Source of the DNA: Magnolia sinica | Lineage: Eukaryota > Streptophyta > Magnoliopsida > Magnoliales > Magnoliaceae | Assembly (NCBI RefSeq): GCF_029962835.1 | Contig: NC_080574.1 | Span: forward strand, 39,499,501 to 39,563,500 | Length of the DNA stretch: 64,000 bases | Reading direction: 5' to 3' | Part shown: piece by piece, positions 1 through 11,542 of the stretch | Numbering within the stretch: position 1 is the stretch's first letter | How the letters are laid out: every line of letters begins with the position of its first letter | Made by a program: the position numbers and the translations under genes | The notes under the pieces: generated by a model | The model's database searches: none | The model's input: the letters and a program-made list of their open reading frames with translations, nothing else | What the model was told of the DNA's origin: nothing

Positions 1-180
1 ATTACTTGACCTGACTCAATACCAGACTCGGTCTAGATTAGTCCAGGCCAAACTCAAACTCGGATCATGTCAGGCATGCTGGACTTGGTACCGAGTTAGG
101 TGGAGTTCGTGTAAGGTCTATTTCAAAACCAAATCAAGTCAGGTCAGCCCTAATTCGATCCACCGCGCTACGCGATGCCC
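1..180. repeat. degenerate GACTCAACC-type repeat, inverted copy
   Basis: Bases 1 to about 150 read as the reverse complement of the repeat at about 42740-42905. Shared blocks include the stretch that reads TTTTGAAATAGACC in the other orientation and the strings around GGGCTGAC and CAGGCAT. The repeat is built from diverged copies of short units such as GACTCAA and GGGTC. No coding potential is visible. The window starts inside the repeat, so its left end is unknown. Confidence 0.6.
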
Positions 181-1560
181 AACTCCAAGTTACTAAGGGC
201 CCTCTTCCACTACAAATGGCACATGGGCACGTATGAATCAGGACCATGAGTCTAGTGCAACCTATGACATGGACGGTGGAGATGTGGCTCCACAATATTC
301 CCATTCAACTGATCTCTCTAGCATACCATTTCCTCAAAAATACAACCCAAAAATTCCATATTTTTACATCCAAGAAAGGGAGTCACTTAGAACGGCATCT
401 AGGACGTTTTGGCTAGAACAGTACACTCTTGCTAAAGTGGGCCACCTCCACGTGGCAACTTAAGCATAGACAACCGAGCGATGAATATTCACACGTGTAG
501 ATGAACTGTTTGAAAAGTATCCACACGTGTACATCCAACGATTATCGTTTGTAACTTTTCCAAAAACTGTCATTGCTTTGGTACATGCGCGCCCATACCT
601 ATGTCCATGCACATCAACTTGTACGGAATACTTACCCTTTATCAACGGGGCCTCACCGTTTAGATACTTAGATAACTTAGTCTATTATAAATCAGGCCAA
701 TCAACCCATGTTCCACATTCAACGTACAAACGGGTCCCACCTGTACATGGAGTCTGGTAATCTACATGAAACAGTACGTAGTGCAACCTGATGTATGGTT
801 TAGATGTCCCACACATCACGCATGTTGACTCATGTATCCACACGTGCAGCTCGTAGTTGGCTTAGCAAAAAGGGAATTACATCATACTCAGATTAATGAG
901 AAACTCTCAAACCCAATAGGTTGGTTGGACGTTCAACTAACTTAGAACTGATGGGTTAATTAATATTAATAACATATGAGCGTACGTGGAGTTACTTTAC
1001 CTAACTTTGAAAAAGGGCGGCGGCCCGACTCAGCCCCATGTGGTGTTAATGTAAAATCTACCCGGTTCATTAGATTTATCACCTTGTTTTAGGCTTACGA
1101 CCCATAAATCAACCTCATTTGTGATTCAAGTGGTCACATGATTGGAACAATGTTAACGGCAAAGCTCAGCACCCTTTCTTAATTTGTGGCTCATTGAATC
1201 ACAAATATACTCAATTTTTTGGATCTCAAGCCTAAGTTTTATTGTGGCCTCTAATGCTTAATTAGATTGTATTCAATGCAATCTAACCATGCATTCAATG
1301 GAATCGTCATGATGGCCCTCTAAAAATTAAGAGTGGACGCGTCTATTCCCATTGTTTCCTTGTTTCTATTCCAATGATTTCCCTTATTGTTCCAAGGGGT
1401 GTCAATGGGTCGGCTCAAACCACAAAAATCAGAATTTTAAATATGGTTAGTCCAATGGCCCGGCCTAAAACAATTCAAAATTTAGGTCAAGACCTATATC
1501 AGTAGTAGCTCATTGATAGCCATAGCTATTACTCACCTGAACCACATATCAATTAGGGTG
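181..1560. other. intergenic, nothing recognised
   Basis: No gene, RNA or mobile element can be supported here. Several ACACGTGT or CACACGTG strings occur around 494, 520 and 838, but they are far from the first gene and are not interpreted. The short ORFs are isolated and lack family-like composition. Confidence 0.5.
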
Positions 1561-1561
1561 G

Positions 1562-1588
1562 TATTATTATTATTATTATTATTATTAT
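1562..1588. repeat. (ATT)n microsatellite
   Basis: A perfect ATT trinucleotide run of about nine units in AT-rich intergenic DNA. Confidence 0.85.
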
Positions 1589-1889
1589 GAGCTCTAAGCT
1601 CAATATGAGATTACAAATCTAATGGTCAAAGTAGATTCCACGTAGACAACATGGCGAGCCTCATCAAAATTCAATGGCAGGTTATGTAAAACTTTTTCTC
1701 TTTCTCAAGTCCTTGGGTACAATCGAAGAAAAGTTCCAACCTTTTTAGTGGGTGTAACATTAAGTGCATATAACATCCAATCCACCTAATAAGCTGACCG
1801 TATCATGACAATTACTTCTTAAAAACTCCGCGACAATCATTCATTAAATGAAGCACACTTGTGTTTCACTATTTATCAATATGTAGACA

Positions 1890-2480
1890 TTGTTCCATAT
1901 GGTGTGGCCCATATTAATGTGTAGATATGAATGACCATTACACTGGGTGATCGTCGTGGCCGGGCCAATCTGTTGAAAGGGCTAAATTTCACATGATGTT
2001 TTAATATGGGTGGACTATCGTCTACAGTATAACATATTGAACCTTTGAACTTTTTGAAAATAAATATTATTTTCAAGACTGGGTTTGAGATGGAGATCCA
2101 CCCTTGATTTTTAAACAGGCACACCGTGATGTGTACGTGAGGAAGGCCCCCCATTCAAAAAATCAAATTGATTCTTAATTCAAGTGGGCCGTAACAATGA
2201 AAATAGATGGAAGGGAAATACTTACCCTTAATATTATATTGAATCCACTCCAACCATTAGATGTGAAACTAAAACTTCATTTTGGGGTCCAAAAATCACG
2301 TCCATTAGTGACTCATGTGGGCCACACTAAGGAAAACAACTTGGATGATGAGATTTGTATTGTACATTTCTTCTAATTGTGTGGTCCACCTTAATAACGG
2401 ATGGGGCTAACTTTTGGATCTTGGGCCAAATATGGGATGATGCACATGGTGGTCTATGGCGAGCTGGCCACTCATTTTCC
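1890..2480. repeat. old remnant of a GTGGTCCACCTTAATAA-type repeat
   Basis: The right part (about 2160-2480) shares ordered blocks with the foldback element at 9540-10024: a TGGTCCAC..AATAA.GGAT block, a TTTTGG..GGCCAA block and a GCAC.ATGGTGGTCT block. The ends have decayed and no target duplication is visible. It is best read as an ancient MITE fragment. Confidence 0.4.
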
Positions 2481-2571
2481 TACCCTCACTAATATTTATT
2501 ACCATTAACTAATCATCAACCACTCATTTTCCTTCCCTCACTCATATTTATTAACATTAACTAATCAACAA
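2468..2571. repeat. 52-bp tandem duplication
   Basis: Two adjacent units of 52 bp (2468-2519 and 2520-2571) both begin CCACTCATTTTCC and differ at only a few bases. This is a recent local duplication upstream of the phosphatase gene. No function is apparent. Confidence 0.85.
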
Positions 2572-3183
2572 TTTCTATACTGATTCATCGTCCATATGAT
2601 TAGATTAGAGAGTTTCTCTTCCTTTTAATTATATCTAATTCATTTTAGAACACATGTTTCTCGTTTGGAATGTGTGTCGGTTGAAATAGGAGTATTGGAT
2701 AATTTTTTATTTTTTCCCATAAATGTCCCACAAATCCTAAGGTAAGATAACAAAATAACATTAGTTTTTAATTCATGGAAATTGCGACCCATACTTTTGT
2801 CACTCTCATTTAAATTATTAATATGCCATGTAGGCAAAAGGTAATATCTTATTGCCTGCGTATCATCCATCTCACACTGCCAGAGTATCGAGTCACTGAG
2901 ACTTGCGTGGATGAATTTGTGATTTCAAAAGTTATTAAATGGGTTTTCCTTCATTTCAGCACAAAACCCAAAATACGGAGCAAACGGTTGTCTTTTAGCC
3001 ACAGACCTCCCAAAGCCAATCAAATGCAGCCGCGTGTCCTTCATGTGAACCCAACGATCCCTCTCGTCCAGGACGCTACATTACGAGCCGGGACATCGCA
3101 CCGTCCATCTTCCAAGAAAGGGAACCAACGGCCATAACTATCATTTCTCAACCGGTCAACTGCATAGAGCTCCCCCCGGGAAC

Positions 3184-3193
3184 GACACGTGTC
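3184..3193. promoter_or_regulatory. G-box / ABRE-like element upstream of PP2C
   Basis: The perfect palindrome GACACGTGTC contains the ACGTG core bound by plant bZIP factors, including ABA-responsive ones. It lies about 80 bp upstream of a TATA box and about 1.0 kb upstream of the PP2C start codon. Its position suits a proximal promoter element. Its use in this plant is inferred. Confidence 0.5.
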
Positions 3194-3273
3194 AGTACAT
3201 GATCTCCTCCTGGACAGATACGAGGGTGATGGAGGGAAAGATGAGCAAACCTGAGATAGCCGGTCACCATCGT

Positions 3274-3283
3274 TTATATATAC
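3274..3283 (+). promoter_or_regulatory. TATA box candidate for PP2C
   Basis: TATATATACA is followed 50-70 bp later by a CT-rich stretch (3341-3375), a common composition for plant 5' leaders. This is the best TATA candidate in the kilobase before the PP2C start codon. The transcription start is inferred to lie near 3305-3320. Confidence 0.5.
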
Positions 3284-3340
3284 AAAATCAGTTCCTCCAT
3301 GTTTCCGTCCATCTCTCCAAAGCTCTGGTATTTTTTTAAG

Positions 3341-3375
3341 TGCTCTCTCTCTCTCTCTCTCCCTCTCTCTCTCCG
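3341..3375. repeat. (CT)n tract in the PP2C leader
   Basis: A nearly pure CT dinucleotide run with a single CCC interruption. It is probably transcribed as part of the 5' untranslated region. Confidence 0.75.
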
Positions 3376-3424
3376 AAAGCGGTTTTTCCTTTTTCTTTCT
3401 TCTGGAGAAGACAGAAAAAGGCAA

Positions 3425-4087
3425 GTAAAAGCTACAACCGATCTCTTGAAATTCTTCCTTTTTTGATGATGCATTAGGCTTTCATTTTACGAAATCATAT
3501 CAGAATCTGTTTTTTGGATTTTGTTTTGCGGCTTGTTGGGTGGGATTTGGTGAATTCTAGGGTTCTTTTTTTTTTTTTTTTTTTGTGTATCCTAGGGTTT
3601 GTTTGATTGTTCTTATGAAGGTTGCTTTTGAGATAGATCCCCAAATTCTTGCGTTTTAGCGTAGTTTCTCTAATCTATATAACGTGTTGGATTAGGTGAA
3701 TTTGGATATTTCGATCTGCAAATTGGAAAACCTGAATTGTTGTTGGATTTGGGCGAGAAACGGTATTTAGCAATTGGTTTTAATTTGGAGTTGGTGCTGT
3801 TGGCGGGATTGAATAGTATAATCAAGTTGGAGGATTGGTGAATGGTTGAAAAATGTAGTGGATTTTGATGATCGATGTGGTTTGGAAGGACAAATTGAAT
3901 TGAGGATTGATGCGTTTTTCTCTGTTAGAGGATTCAATATTGATGTTTTGTAATGAATCAGCAGTGACGATTGTGGATATTGTGAAGAAATGATGGTTCG
4001 TTGATTTGGGTTGAGGCGGATTGGTTTGCTTCAGTTGGAGAATTATTTTGATTTTTGCTGGGTTTCTTTTTTCTTTATCTCGAACAG
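3425..4087 (+). other. possible 5'-UTR intron of PP2C
   Basis: The T-rich region between the CT-rich leader and the start codon could be a leader intron. GTAAAAGC at 3425 can serve as donor, and CGAACAG ending at 4087 can serve as acceptor. Such introns are common in plants, but neither site is strong and no transcript evidence is available here. A poly-T run sits at about 3566-3584. Confidence 0.3.
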
Positions 4088-4189
4088 GTGGATTTGAGCA
4101 ACGTTTTGGTGGTTGTCAGCCTTGGAATTAGTTGTTGGGATAACAGAAATTTGGGTTTTTAACCGAAGGCAGTGAATTTATGCTTGAAA

Positions 4190-6906
4190 ATGGCTACAAT
4201 GACTGATTTATCTCCTCCTATCACCGTATTAGAAGGTGTTGTGTACAGTAACGACAATGGGTCATCGGTGGACAATGAGAATTCTGAGGCTCTGGAGAGC
4301 TTGAAGCAGATGAATATTGGGAAGCCTCCACGGCATCTTTCGGTTATTCGGCATTGTATGAGTAGTACTCGTCTGCTGTCTGCAGCGGATTTGGTAAGCC
4401 ATCATATTACCTTTTCACGCTGATGCATTTTCTGAATACATTCATATATTCTTTTTCATGTGTAATTCCTAATATTCTTCTTTTCTCTTGCCCTTGAGCA
4501 TCTCATCCTCAGTTTTAGGAAATGAATTGTGACTAACGTTTTTTCTTTCTCCCCTGCTATATAGGATACGGACAGCAGGAGTATCGCTACAAATTCTGCA
4601 GCAGGTGGGCAGTCTGGTTTTTTACCTGTATTCCGATCTGGTAGCTGCTCTGAGATAGGTCCAAAACAATACATGGAAGATGAACACATCTGTATAGATA
4701 ATCTACTCGATCATCTTGGAGAAGCTGCGGATATCCCATCACCAGGAGCTTTCTATGGGGTGGGTGACCTAACTATCACTACTGCACCTTGCATATGTCA
4801 TTTAAGGATGTGCATTCCTCTTGATATTTTGAAAATTCCCTTCTGTTGGTAAGTTTGTAGTAGTTTGGCTAAGGCGTAGTGTGGGGCGTGTCTATGTTGG
4901 CATGTTAGTGGTATGTGACATGCAAGTATTGATGGGCACTCTTCTATTTGTGCAGCCAACTATTCAATCATGACCTTTTATATGTGTGTGCGCACCTCAT
5001 GCTTATCAATATGTCTATCAACTGCCCCTCTATACCCCCTTTTGCTCCGACGCTGTTTGGGGTGGGCATGTCATAGTTGAGCTGGCAATTAGTGCTGGGT
5101 GGGGATTGTGTTGGTATGCAAGGGTAGTTAATGCCAGCATATGCCATGGCTGGTTCTAGAGCCATGGTAAAGGGGAAGGCTGATGTCTTGTGAGCAGCCA
5201 ATCATACAACTTTTGCATATCTACCATTTAAAAGCCAACCCCAAATTGCAGAGAGAGGGCTAAGAATATGGTGATGAGATGATGATGGTGGTTCATCTTG
5301 ATACATTATGATTTCATTATTCAATCATGTCATGGTTTGTCTAGATGTCCTTTAAAAAAATGCTAACAATTGTAATCCATTGACGGTTTCATCGTAGATT
5401 TTTCAGTTTATTTGATCTTTTTCATTAGAGACCATGGGTGCTTCCCATTTTTCATATGGGTCATGGGTGCTATTAGGCAAGCTGCACCTTACCTAATGTA
5501 TGCAATTTTGTACTATCCAAATTGTGGACCCAAATTTAATGGAGCATAAGCCGAAAATCACACTTATTAGACAATCTTATTTTTTAACCATGTGATTTCA
5601 CCTGTTGAACTTGGACTGCTGACCATTTTCCTTTTAGATGCACAATTGCTGCAATTTGGCTGTTATGATTGTCCAGTCAGTGTGATTTGTCCATGCTCTA
5701 TCCACATCAGGCTCATGATTTTGGGGATCCAAATTGGCATGAATGTGTGCCACTGTACAGGTGATGTAGGACAATTAACCACTTGTTCTAAAAGCTCGAA
5801 CTGATAGAACATGGCGAATCAATCCCTTTATTTCATAGTCCAGGCTCCACATCTCATGGGTTAGGACCTCAGCCAAACCTCCCTTATGAGCCCCACTTCA
5901 CAGGGGTTCCGCTTTACATGAACCACCTGCTTCACACGGATGAGGCCCGCCTCACACGAGCCACCCGCCTCACATGGGCCGCCCATCCTGAGTGTGCCCC
6001 TGCATCCCACAGGCCACCCCACTCGAGTCCGGTGCGAAAATGCCCCTGCATTACTGGGTGAGGCAGAACTTGCCTCATTTAAACTTTTTCTTCTCATAGT
6101 TGATATAGTGTTTAGAGCTTACACTGAATCAATTTTTCCTGGTAGACTGACACTTCCTTAGGCGCTTATGGTTTAATATAAGGAAGTAGCTAAACATTCA
6201 GTACTTTCCGTGGGCAGGTATTTGATGGTCATGGTGGCTTTGATGCTGCATCATTCGTCCGGAAAAACATTCTTAAGTTTATAATTGAGGATTCTTATTT
6301 CTCCACCAGTGTGGAAAAAGCCATCAAAAGTGCATATGTGAAAGCTGATCATGCATTTGCTGATGCCCATTCTCTGGATAGCTCCTCTGGCACGACAGCG
6401 CTGACTGCCCTTATTTTCAGAAGGTGAGGACTAGAATTTTTTTTCCAATCCCTTCTGTCTCATATTATTGCTTGGCTGACCTGAATTGAAATTCAGTAGT
6501 GCTAAGTTGGTACTTAATCATGCTTTATATGTGTGTGTGTGTGTGAGTCATGCTCACCTGTGCACCTACCCACGTGTGCACCTTTGCACACGTGTCATGG
6601 GTGTCTAATCTGAACAGTCCATGTGATGCGGAATCCCATGAAACCCCATGTGACAAATTTTCACCCTGATCTAAAATTCTAGTGGGCCATAGCAAAGAGA
6701 AATGCAAATCAAGGGAGGAGACTGTTTTCATTTTTCATGGCCCATCAAAGTTTTAGATCAAAGTAAAACTTGGGCCTGGGGAGGTTTCACGAGGTGCTGC
6801 TTCACATGAACGGTTCAGATTTTGGATCCACATCACGTATGATGGGTTCTCAAAAACATTCACACCAGTTCCGTACGAACTGGTGCGCAGGTGAGCATTT
6901 CCCTTA

Positions 6907-6987
<81 letters not shown>

Positions 6988-8137
6988 CTTTCCTTTTTTG
7001 TCGAGTTATGTGTGTTTTAATGTAAGTTACATTATCCACTAATTTGAGGTCATCAATGCACAAACAGACACCTCTGGTTCTTCAGAGTAAATGATAAGAA
7101 GCTTGTTTTAGCTACCCCCTTGTGAGTTTTACATCCTTCACAAATGGAAATATTTGTAGAGGAAAATAAATTCTTTACAGATGGAATGTTTTCACATAAC
7201 ATGGGATAATCAAGCAATCATGTGGCTAGGAACTTCTAAGACCTCTAGCCATTCCAAAGAACAAGGGCATAAAATCATCAATGTTAACTGTGATCTGTGA
7301 TAAGAGGACTGTTCTTCTGTTTACCATCCATGATCCTCTCTTCTACACCATGACTTGGATAACTGCTTTCAGGTTGCAGATCATGGGTGCACAATACAAA
7401 ATACCTGAATCAAAATCATTGATTTGGTGAATATCTTGCACCATCCCAGTTTGCGATTCATGAGAATCACCAGCCTTCCCCACTTAAATGATGTGTTTTT
7501 CACTCGTAAAAATCTGTGATTCCCTATTCTTTTCTTTTCATTATTGTTGAGATATAGTACTCTTCCATACAGGACTATGCTAATAGCCAATGCTGGCGAT
7601 TGCCGAGCTGTGTTGGGCAAACGAGGTAGAGCGATTGAACTGTCCAGAGACCACAAGCCCAACTGCACTAGTGAAAGACTGAGAATCGAGAAACTGGGTG
7701 GCATCATCTACGATGGCTATCTGAATGGCCAGCTATCAGTAGCGAGGGCTCTGGGGGACTGGCACATGAAGGGCCCTAAAGGCTCTGCCTGCCCATTAAG
7801 TGCAGAGCCAGAGTTGAAGGAGACAACTCTCACAGAGGAGGACGAGTTTCTAATAATGGGCTGTGATGGCCTATGGGATGTGATGAGTAGTCAGTGCGCG
7901 GTGACGATCGTGAGGAAAGAGCTCATGGTTCACAACGATCCGGGGAGATGTTCAAGAGAGCTAGTAAGGGAGGCTCTCAAGCGGAATACATGTGATAATC
8001 TAACCGTCATCGTCATCTGTTTTTCCCCTGACCCACCTCCTCGAATAGAGATCTCAAGATCCCGTGTGCGGAGAAGTATATCTGCAGATGGGCTAAGTTT
8101 TCTCAAGGGGGTCTTGGAAAGTAATACTCCTATATGA
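4190..8137 (+). CDS. protein phosphatase 2C (PP2C27/PP2CG1-like), four coding exons
   Basis: This is a Mn/Mg-dependent serine/threonine phosphatase of the PPM family. Coding exons are 4190-4393, 4565-4759, 6218-6423 and 7573-8137; all introns are GT-AG and the phases agree. The total is 1170 nt, 389 residues, a usual length for this plant group. The metal-site motifs are complete: MED at residues 105-107, VFDGHGG from 134, SGTTALTAL before the third junction, NAGDCRAV with Asp211, DHKP at 228, ARALGDW with Asp264, GCDGLWDV with Asp300 and DNLTVIV with Asp343. The ATG at 4190 ([10 protein letters not shown]) is chosen because the upstream in-frame codons start only at a GTG. Residues 1-90 are a variable, non-catalytic lead, and no transit peptide or membrane segment is evident. 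Sequence resemblance is closest to Arabidopsis PP2C27/PP2CG1 relatives, which are linked to ABA and salt responses; that role is inferred. The gene is convergent with the E3 ligase gene downstream. Confidence 0.94.
4870..5300 (+). repeat. dispersed repeat, copy 1 (PP2C intron 2)
   Basis: This copy has an ordered set of blocks seen again at 10612-10900 and in a split copy at 18640-18862 plus 20203-20400. They are ATGTTGGCATG, CAGCCAACTA.TCAATCATG, a GAGCCATGGT block, a GGAAGGCTGATGTCT block, a TACCATTTAAAAGCC block and a GATGATGATG tail. There is no coding potential and no clear ends. It may be a non-autonomous element, class unknown. Confidence 0.6.
5860..6060. repeat. GC-rich degenerate CCNCCTCACA repeats in PP2C intron 2
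   Basis: Short diverged units around CCGCCTCACA and ACATGGGCC repeat irregularly, and the composition is much richer in GC than the surrounding intron. No gene is supported. Confidence 0.45.
6550..6898. mobile_element. foldback MITE in PP2C intron 3
   Basis: The ends form an inverted repeat: ATGCTCACCTGTGCACC on the left and the complement of ATGCTCACCTGCGCACC on the right (16 of 17 match). The interior also folds back, for example GATCTAAAATTCTAGTGGGCC against the complement of GATCTAAAACTTTGATGGGCC. No target duplication is clear, and the class is not assigned. Confidence 0.65.
6905..6986. repeat. (TA)n microsatellite, PP2C intron 3
   Basis: About 80 bp of almost pure TA directly follows the foldback MITE. 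The repeat gives spurious Tyr-Ile ORFs on both strands. Confidence 0.9.
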
Positions 8138-8269
8138 TGAAGGATTTATGTTTTTTTTCCCCAGGGAGGTTCATTACAGCCTTTCCAAAATGCTTTTGGA
8201 TTTGGTGGGGGTGATCTTTTGTGAGATTGCTTCTGCTGGCCTTGGCTGAAATTTCAGCCTTTGGTTAGT

Positions 8270-8275
8270 AATAAA
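8270..8275 (+). terminator. PP2C polyadenylation signal candidate
   Basis: AATAAA lies 133 bp after the PP2C stop codon. A second AATAAA is at 8400-8405. Either could direct 3' end formation. Confidence 0.45.
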
Positions 8276-8419
8276 AATATGTAGGATATGTGATTTTCAG
8301 GAATAGGATTTTGACAGTGTACATCTGAGATTACATTATTTGTATCAACGGAAGCGTCCAATTTGTTTCTTTTGTAGTAGGTTCATGGATTTCTCTTACA
8401 ATAAAGCTTCTTTTTGAGA

Positions 8420-9535
8420 ACCTTGGCTTCTCCCTGGCTTTCTAGTATGTTGCCTACTCTCCTACCTTTTCCAAAGTTCCTTTCTACACCATTTCTCTTG
8501 AATTTTCTATTCCTTGTTGCCATTGTCAGCTGTCTATGCATTTTTATCTATTTATTGCAAGTTTTGCTAGAAAAGCTAAAAGCCAATCAACAAAAACCAA
8601 CTGTGTTCTTAAATATATAAAAATTGAAGAATCATGATATATAAAGCAAAGGTCATGTCTAGTGTCTAGCGGGCTGCAGATGGTAAAAACTCCCCCTTAC
8701 CTATGAGGTGCAAATGGTAAAAGTTTGCCAATCCACCATTCAAAAGTCAGCCTCAACTCATTGATCATAATCAATGTAATAGACCATCGGATGGCGCAAG
8801 ATTGTAATCAACATAGGTAATAGTCTATTACATTGCATTTGTGGGAGTTTTGTGATCTGATTACAGGTTCCTTTCCTGAATAGAGGGTTAAGATGATGCG
8901 AAGGCCAGCTCAACAATGCATTTGGTGCAAAAGATTCAGGTGCTGTTTGGAATATCGTTGAAATGCAAGACTAGGTGCTGTTTGTAATGATGTTGAAATG
9001 CAGGCTCACACATCCACCGAATGCCAATTGGAATCTGCTGACCTGTTATTGCATTCTCATTTGGTGCAGTTCTACTGATGGAAGCATTTGGTGGTACCTA
9101 CTGCCATCTGCAATTTCCGGAGAAAGCATAGGACTCTGCAAAAAGCATCCTTGGTTGGGCCCTCATATCACCCAAATTTATCTAAAGGTTACATCCAAAC
9201 GGGCGATAAAGGCCAAGTCATTATGTGCGAAGGAAGATAACCCTTGGAAGTTTAGTGTATCATCTTTGATTCTTTGCCAGTCCTCTTTGTTTCTCCTGAT
9301 TCTCTACCGCAATATGGAGAGTCGTTGGACATGGCGCAGATCACGAAGTGAAAGGTTCTCGTTTCAATCATTCCCCTAATTTTCAATATTTCTAACCTAT
9401 AGATGCAAATACAGATACATGCATGCTAAAACACAACCACAAGAGAACATTGATCTGTTGAATGAAGCTCCCTTCATGGCATCTAAGAAATGAAAACAGT
9501 ACATTTCATCTCAATGCTAGGGAAGTCCATACTGC
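8420..9535. other. intergenic, nothing firm
   Basis: No gene is supported. A short stretch at about 8720-8770 (CCACCATTCAAAAGTCAGCC) looks like a decayed tail of the dispersed repeat seen at 4870-5300. A 134-codon ORF at 8975-9379 has no recognisable domain. Confidence 0.45.
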
Positions 9536-9539
9536 AAAC

Positions 9540-10024
9540 GTTTTCACCATAGTTATGGTGCAAATGGTTGAAAACGGGCCACACTTGGTGTGTTGATCAC
9601 ATCCACTCCGACCATTGTACACGCGTCTCATGTTTAGGCATTAGCCCAAAATCAGGCCATTCCATGAGTTAGTGGGTCACACCACAGGGAACAATTGAGA
9701 GGGAAATGCCCACCCTTGATTCCTGTAGGGGGGGCCCACCGTGTTGTTTATATGCCATCCAATCTATTGATATGAAGTATCTTCTCAGATGATGGGTGAC
9801 CTCAATAATCATGCCATTATGAAACAAGGGTGGGGCCACAAATCAATGGTGGGCATCCCCTCCCAACTTTTCCCACACATGGTCCACTTGAATAATGGAT
9901 TGGCCTGATTTTTGGGCAAATGGCCAAGCGTGGAAGGCAGCATGCACGATGGTCTGAGTAGACGTCATCAACACACCTAGTGGGGTCCATTTTCAACCGT
10001 TTGCACCACAAGTGCGGTGAAAAC
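9540..10024. mobile_element. foldback MITE, 485 bp
   Basis: Long imperfect terminal inverted repeats begin GTTTTCACC and continue through TGGTGCAAATGGTTGAAAA on the left and TGGTGCAAACGGTTGAAAA (complement) on the right. The interior carries GGGTCACACCACAGG and TGGTCCACTTGAATAATGG blocks shared with other MITEs of the window. Flanking target duplications are not clear. It is non-coding. Confidence 0.75.
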
Positions 10025-10610
10025 ACTGGTGCTAGAGGCTTTTTCCTTCAAGATGATGAAGATAAATTCATTGGATGATGCATAGAATGGAGTAATTTGA
10101 AGCATTCATGGCACTAACACAGAATCAGAGTAATTTTATATTTAACTATAACCTTCAATATCCCACATGTTGAATCAGAAACAGGTCTTTGTTGCCCTAT
10201 CCCTAACACGTGGCGGGTGGGGTTGGTGGATCTAGATAGCCCATCTTGTGGGTCCTAGCTGTGGGTGGTCCAGGGTTGAAGATCAGAACGAACAGGCAGT
10301 CCAAGCCATCACTTCTTTCCTATTGAAGATCGGTTAGACATCAATTAGGCAACTCCTTTTTTTCTTTCTTCCCCTCAGAATCCACAAGAAATGCTAGTTA
10401 TCAAACAAGAAAAAAGTCAGTCGTGCAACAGATTGCAGGTTCTCTGCCTATTTGTATCTTGCAGCGGCCAGTCATTCATGTGTTGTATTGGTTTGTACAT
10501 AATGGAAATATTAAATGAAGCGCCAATGTGTGAAATTGTCAGAGACTCGAAAATGATATGCATTGGCAAATGATTTCTATTCTGGTGATAGATGAATATG
10601 AGGTAACCCT
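10025..10610. other. intergenic, nothing recognised
   Basis: Only short isolated ORFs without domains are present. Confidence 0.45.
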
Positions 10611-10611
10611 G

Positions 10612-10900
10612 CATATGTGTATACCTCATCCTCTGCCTTTCCTTAACCCTCCTTCATTTGCATGCTCTTTGGGAGGGTTGTGGAGTTGGTACTGGGTGGG
10701 ACCTTGTTGGCATGTGAATGTTATCATGGTCGTGGAGCCATGGTCAGTTTGAGAGCCTGAGTAAAAGAGAAAGGTTGATGTCTCGTAGGCAGCTTATCAC
10801 AAAAGAATTTCCAATTTACCATTTAAAAGGTGACCTAAAATGATGGGAAAAAGACTAATGACGATGATGACGACGACGATGAAGGTCACGAAGCATATCA
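10612..10900 (+). repeat. dispersed repeat, copy 2
   Basis: It aligns by eye with the right two thirds of the repeat in PP2C intron 2: CTTGTTGGCATGTGAATG, GAGCCATGGT, AAGGTTGATGTCTCGT, TTTACCATTTAAAAGG, then a GATGATGACGACGACGATG tail. It lies between the convergent genes. Confidence 0.6.
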
Positions 10901-11540
10901 GATTACATACTAGGGAGTTACTCAACAATTTCTTTAATATATCTATGAATTCATCCAAAAACAAATGGTGAAAACCGATAGTTCTGATTTTCGGGCATTA
11001 ATGACAATTAACACCCATCATTAGAGTACATGTAAAGAGATCCATACAAAAACAATACATTTCCCAATACAATTTATAAAAGTACAAGAAAAGAAGCAAA
11101 TGGGCAAAAGAACTATAGCACACACTACACAAATGCAGACTCTTGAATTTAAGGCTGTGTTTGGATGTTCAATCAAGTTAATTTGCAGTAATCCATTTCA
11201 TCCAAAAAGACAAACTTGCCCTCGAAATGAAGTTTATAATCACTTCAAGTCTTAACTTGAAATGCAGAGAGTTGCAATCAGGGGTTTGATTGTCCTCGGT
11301 CATTGAAATGGTGTCACCTCCACTTTTGTCATTGCTTCTATAATCAATTGTATGAATTGCAATCCAGTTCAATTGAGCATACCAAACACGCTGTAAGGCT
11401 TCCCATTCAAACCAAAATCTTAAACAGGGCCTTTGTCTTCCCCTCAAACACGACAAAACGAGCAAAACAAAGAAATACAGCCGCCTTGTCCCACCCCCTC
11501 GAAATCACTGTCTTCATGAAGATAGGACCACATTGATGCT
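10901..11540. other. 3' flank of the E3 ligase gene
   Basis: This stretch presumably includes the ligase 3' untranslated region on the minus strand. I see no canonical AATAAA on that strand near the stop codon and no other gene. Confidence 0.4.
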
Positions 11541-11542
11541 TT

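Noticed and set aside
6770-7063. ORFs rich in Tyr-Ile on both strands
   Set aside because: They are only the translated (TA)n microsatellite in PP2C intron 3.
8975-9379. 134-codon ORF on the plus strand
   Set aside because: No domain, biased composition or splice context supports a gene.
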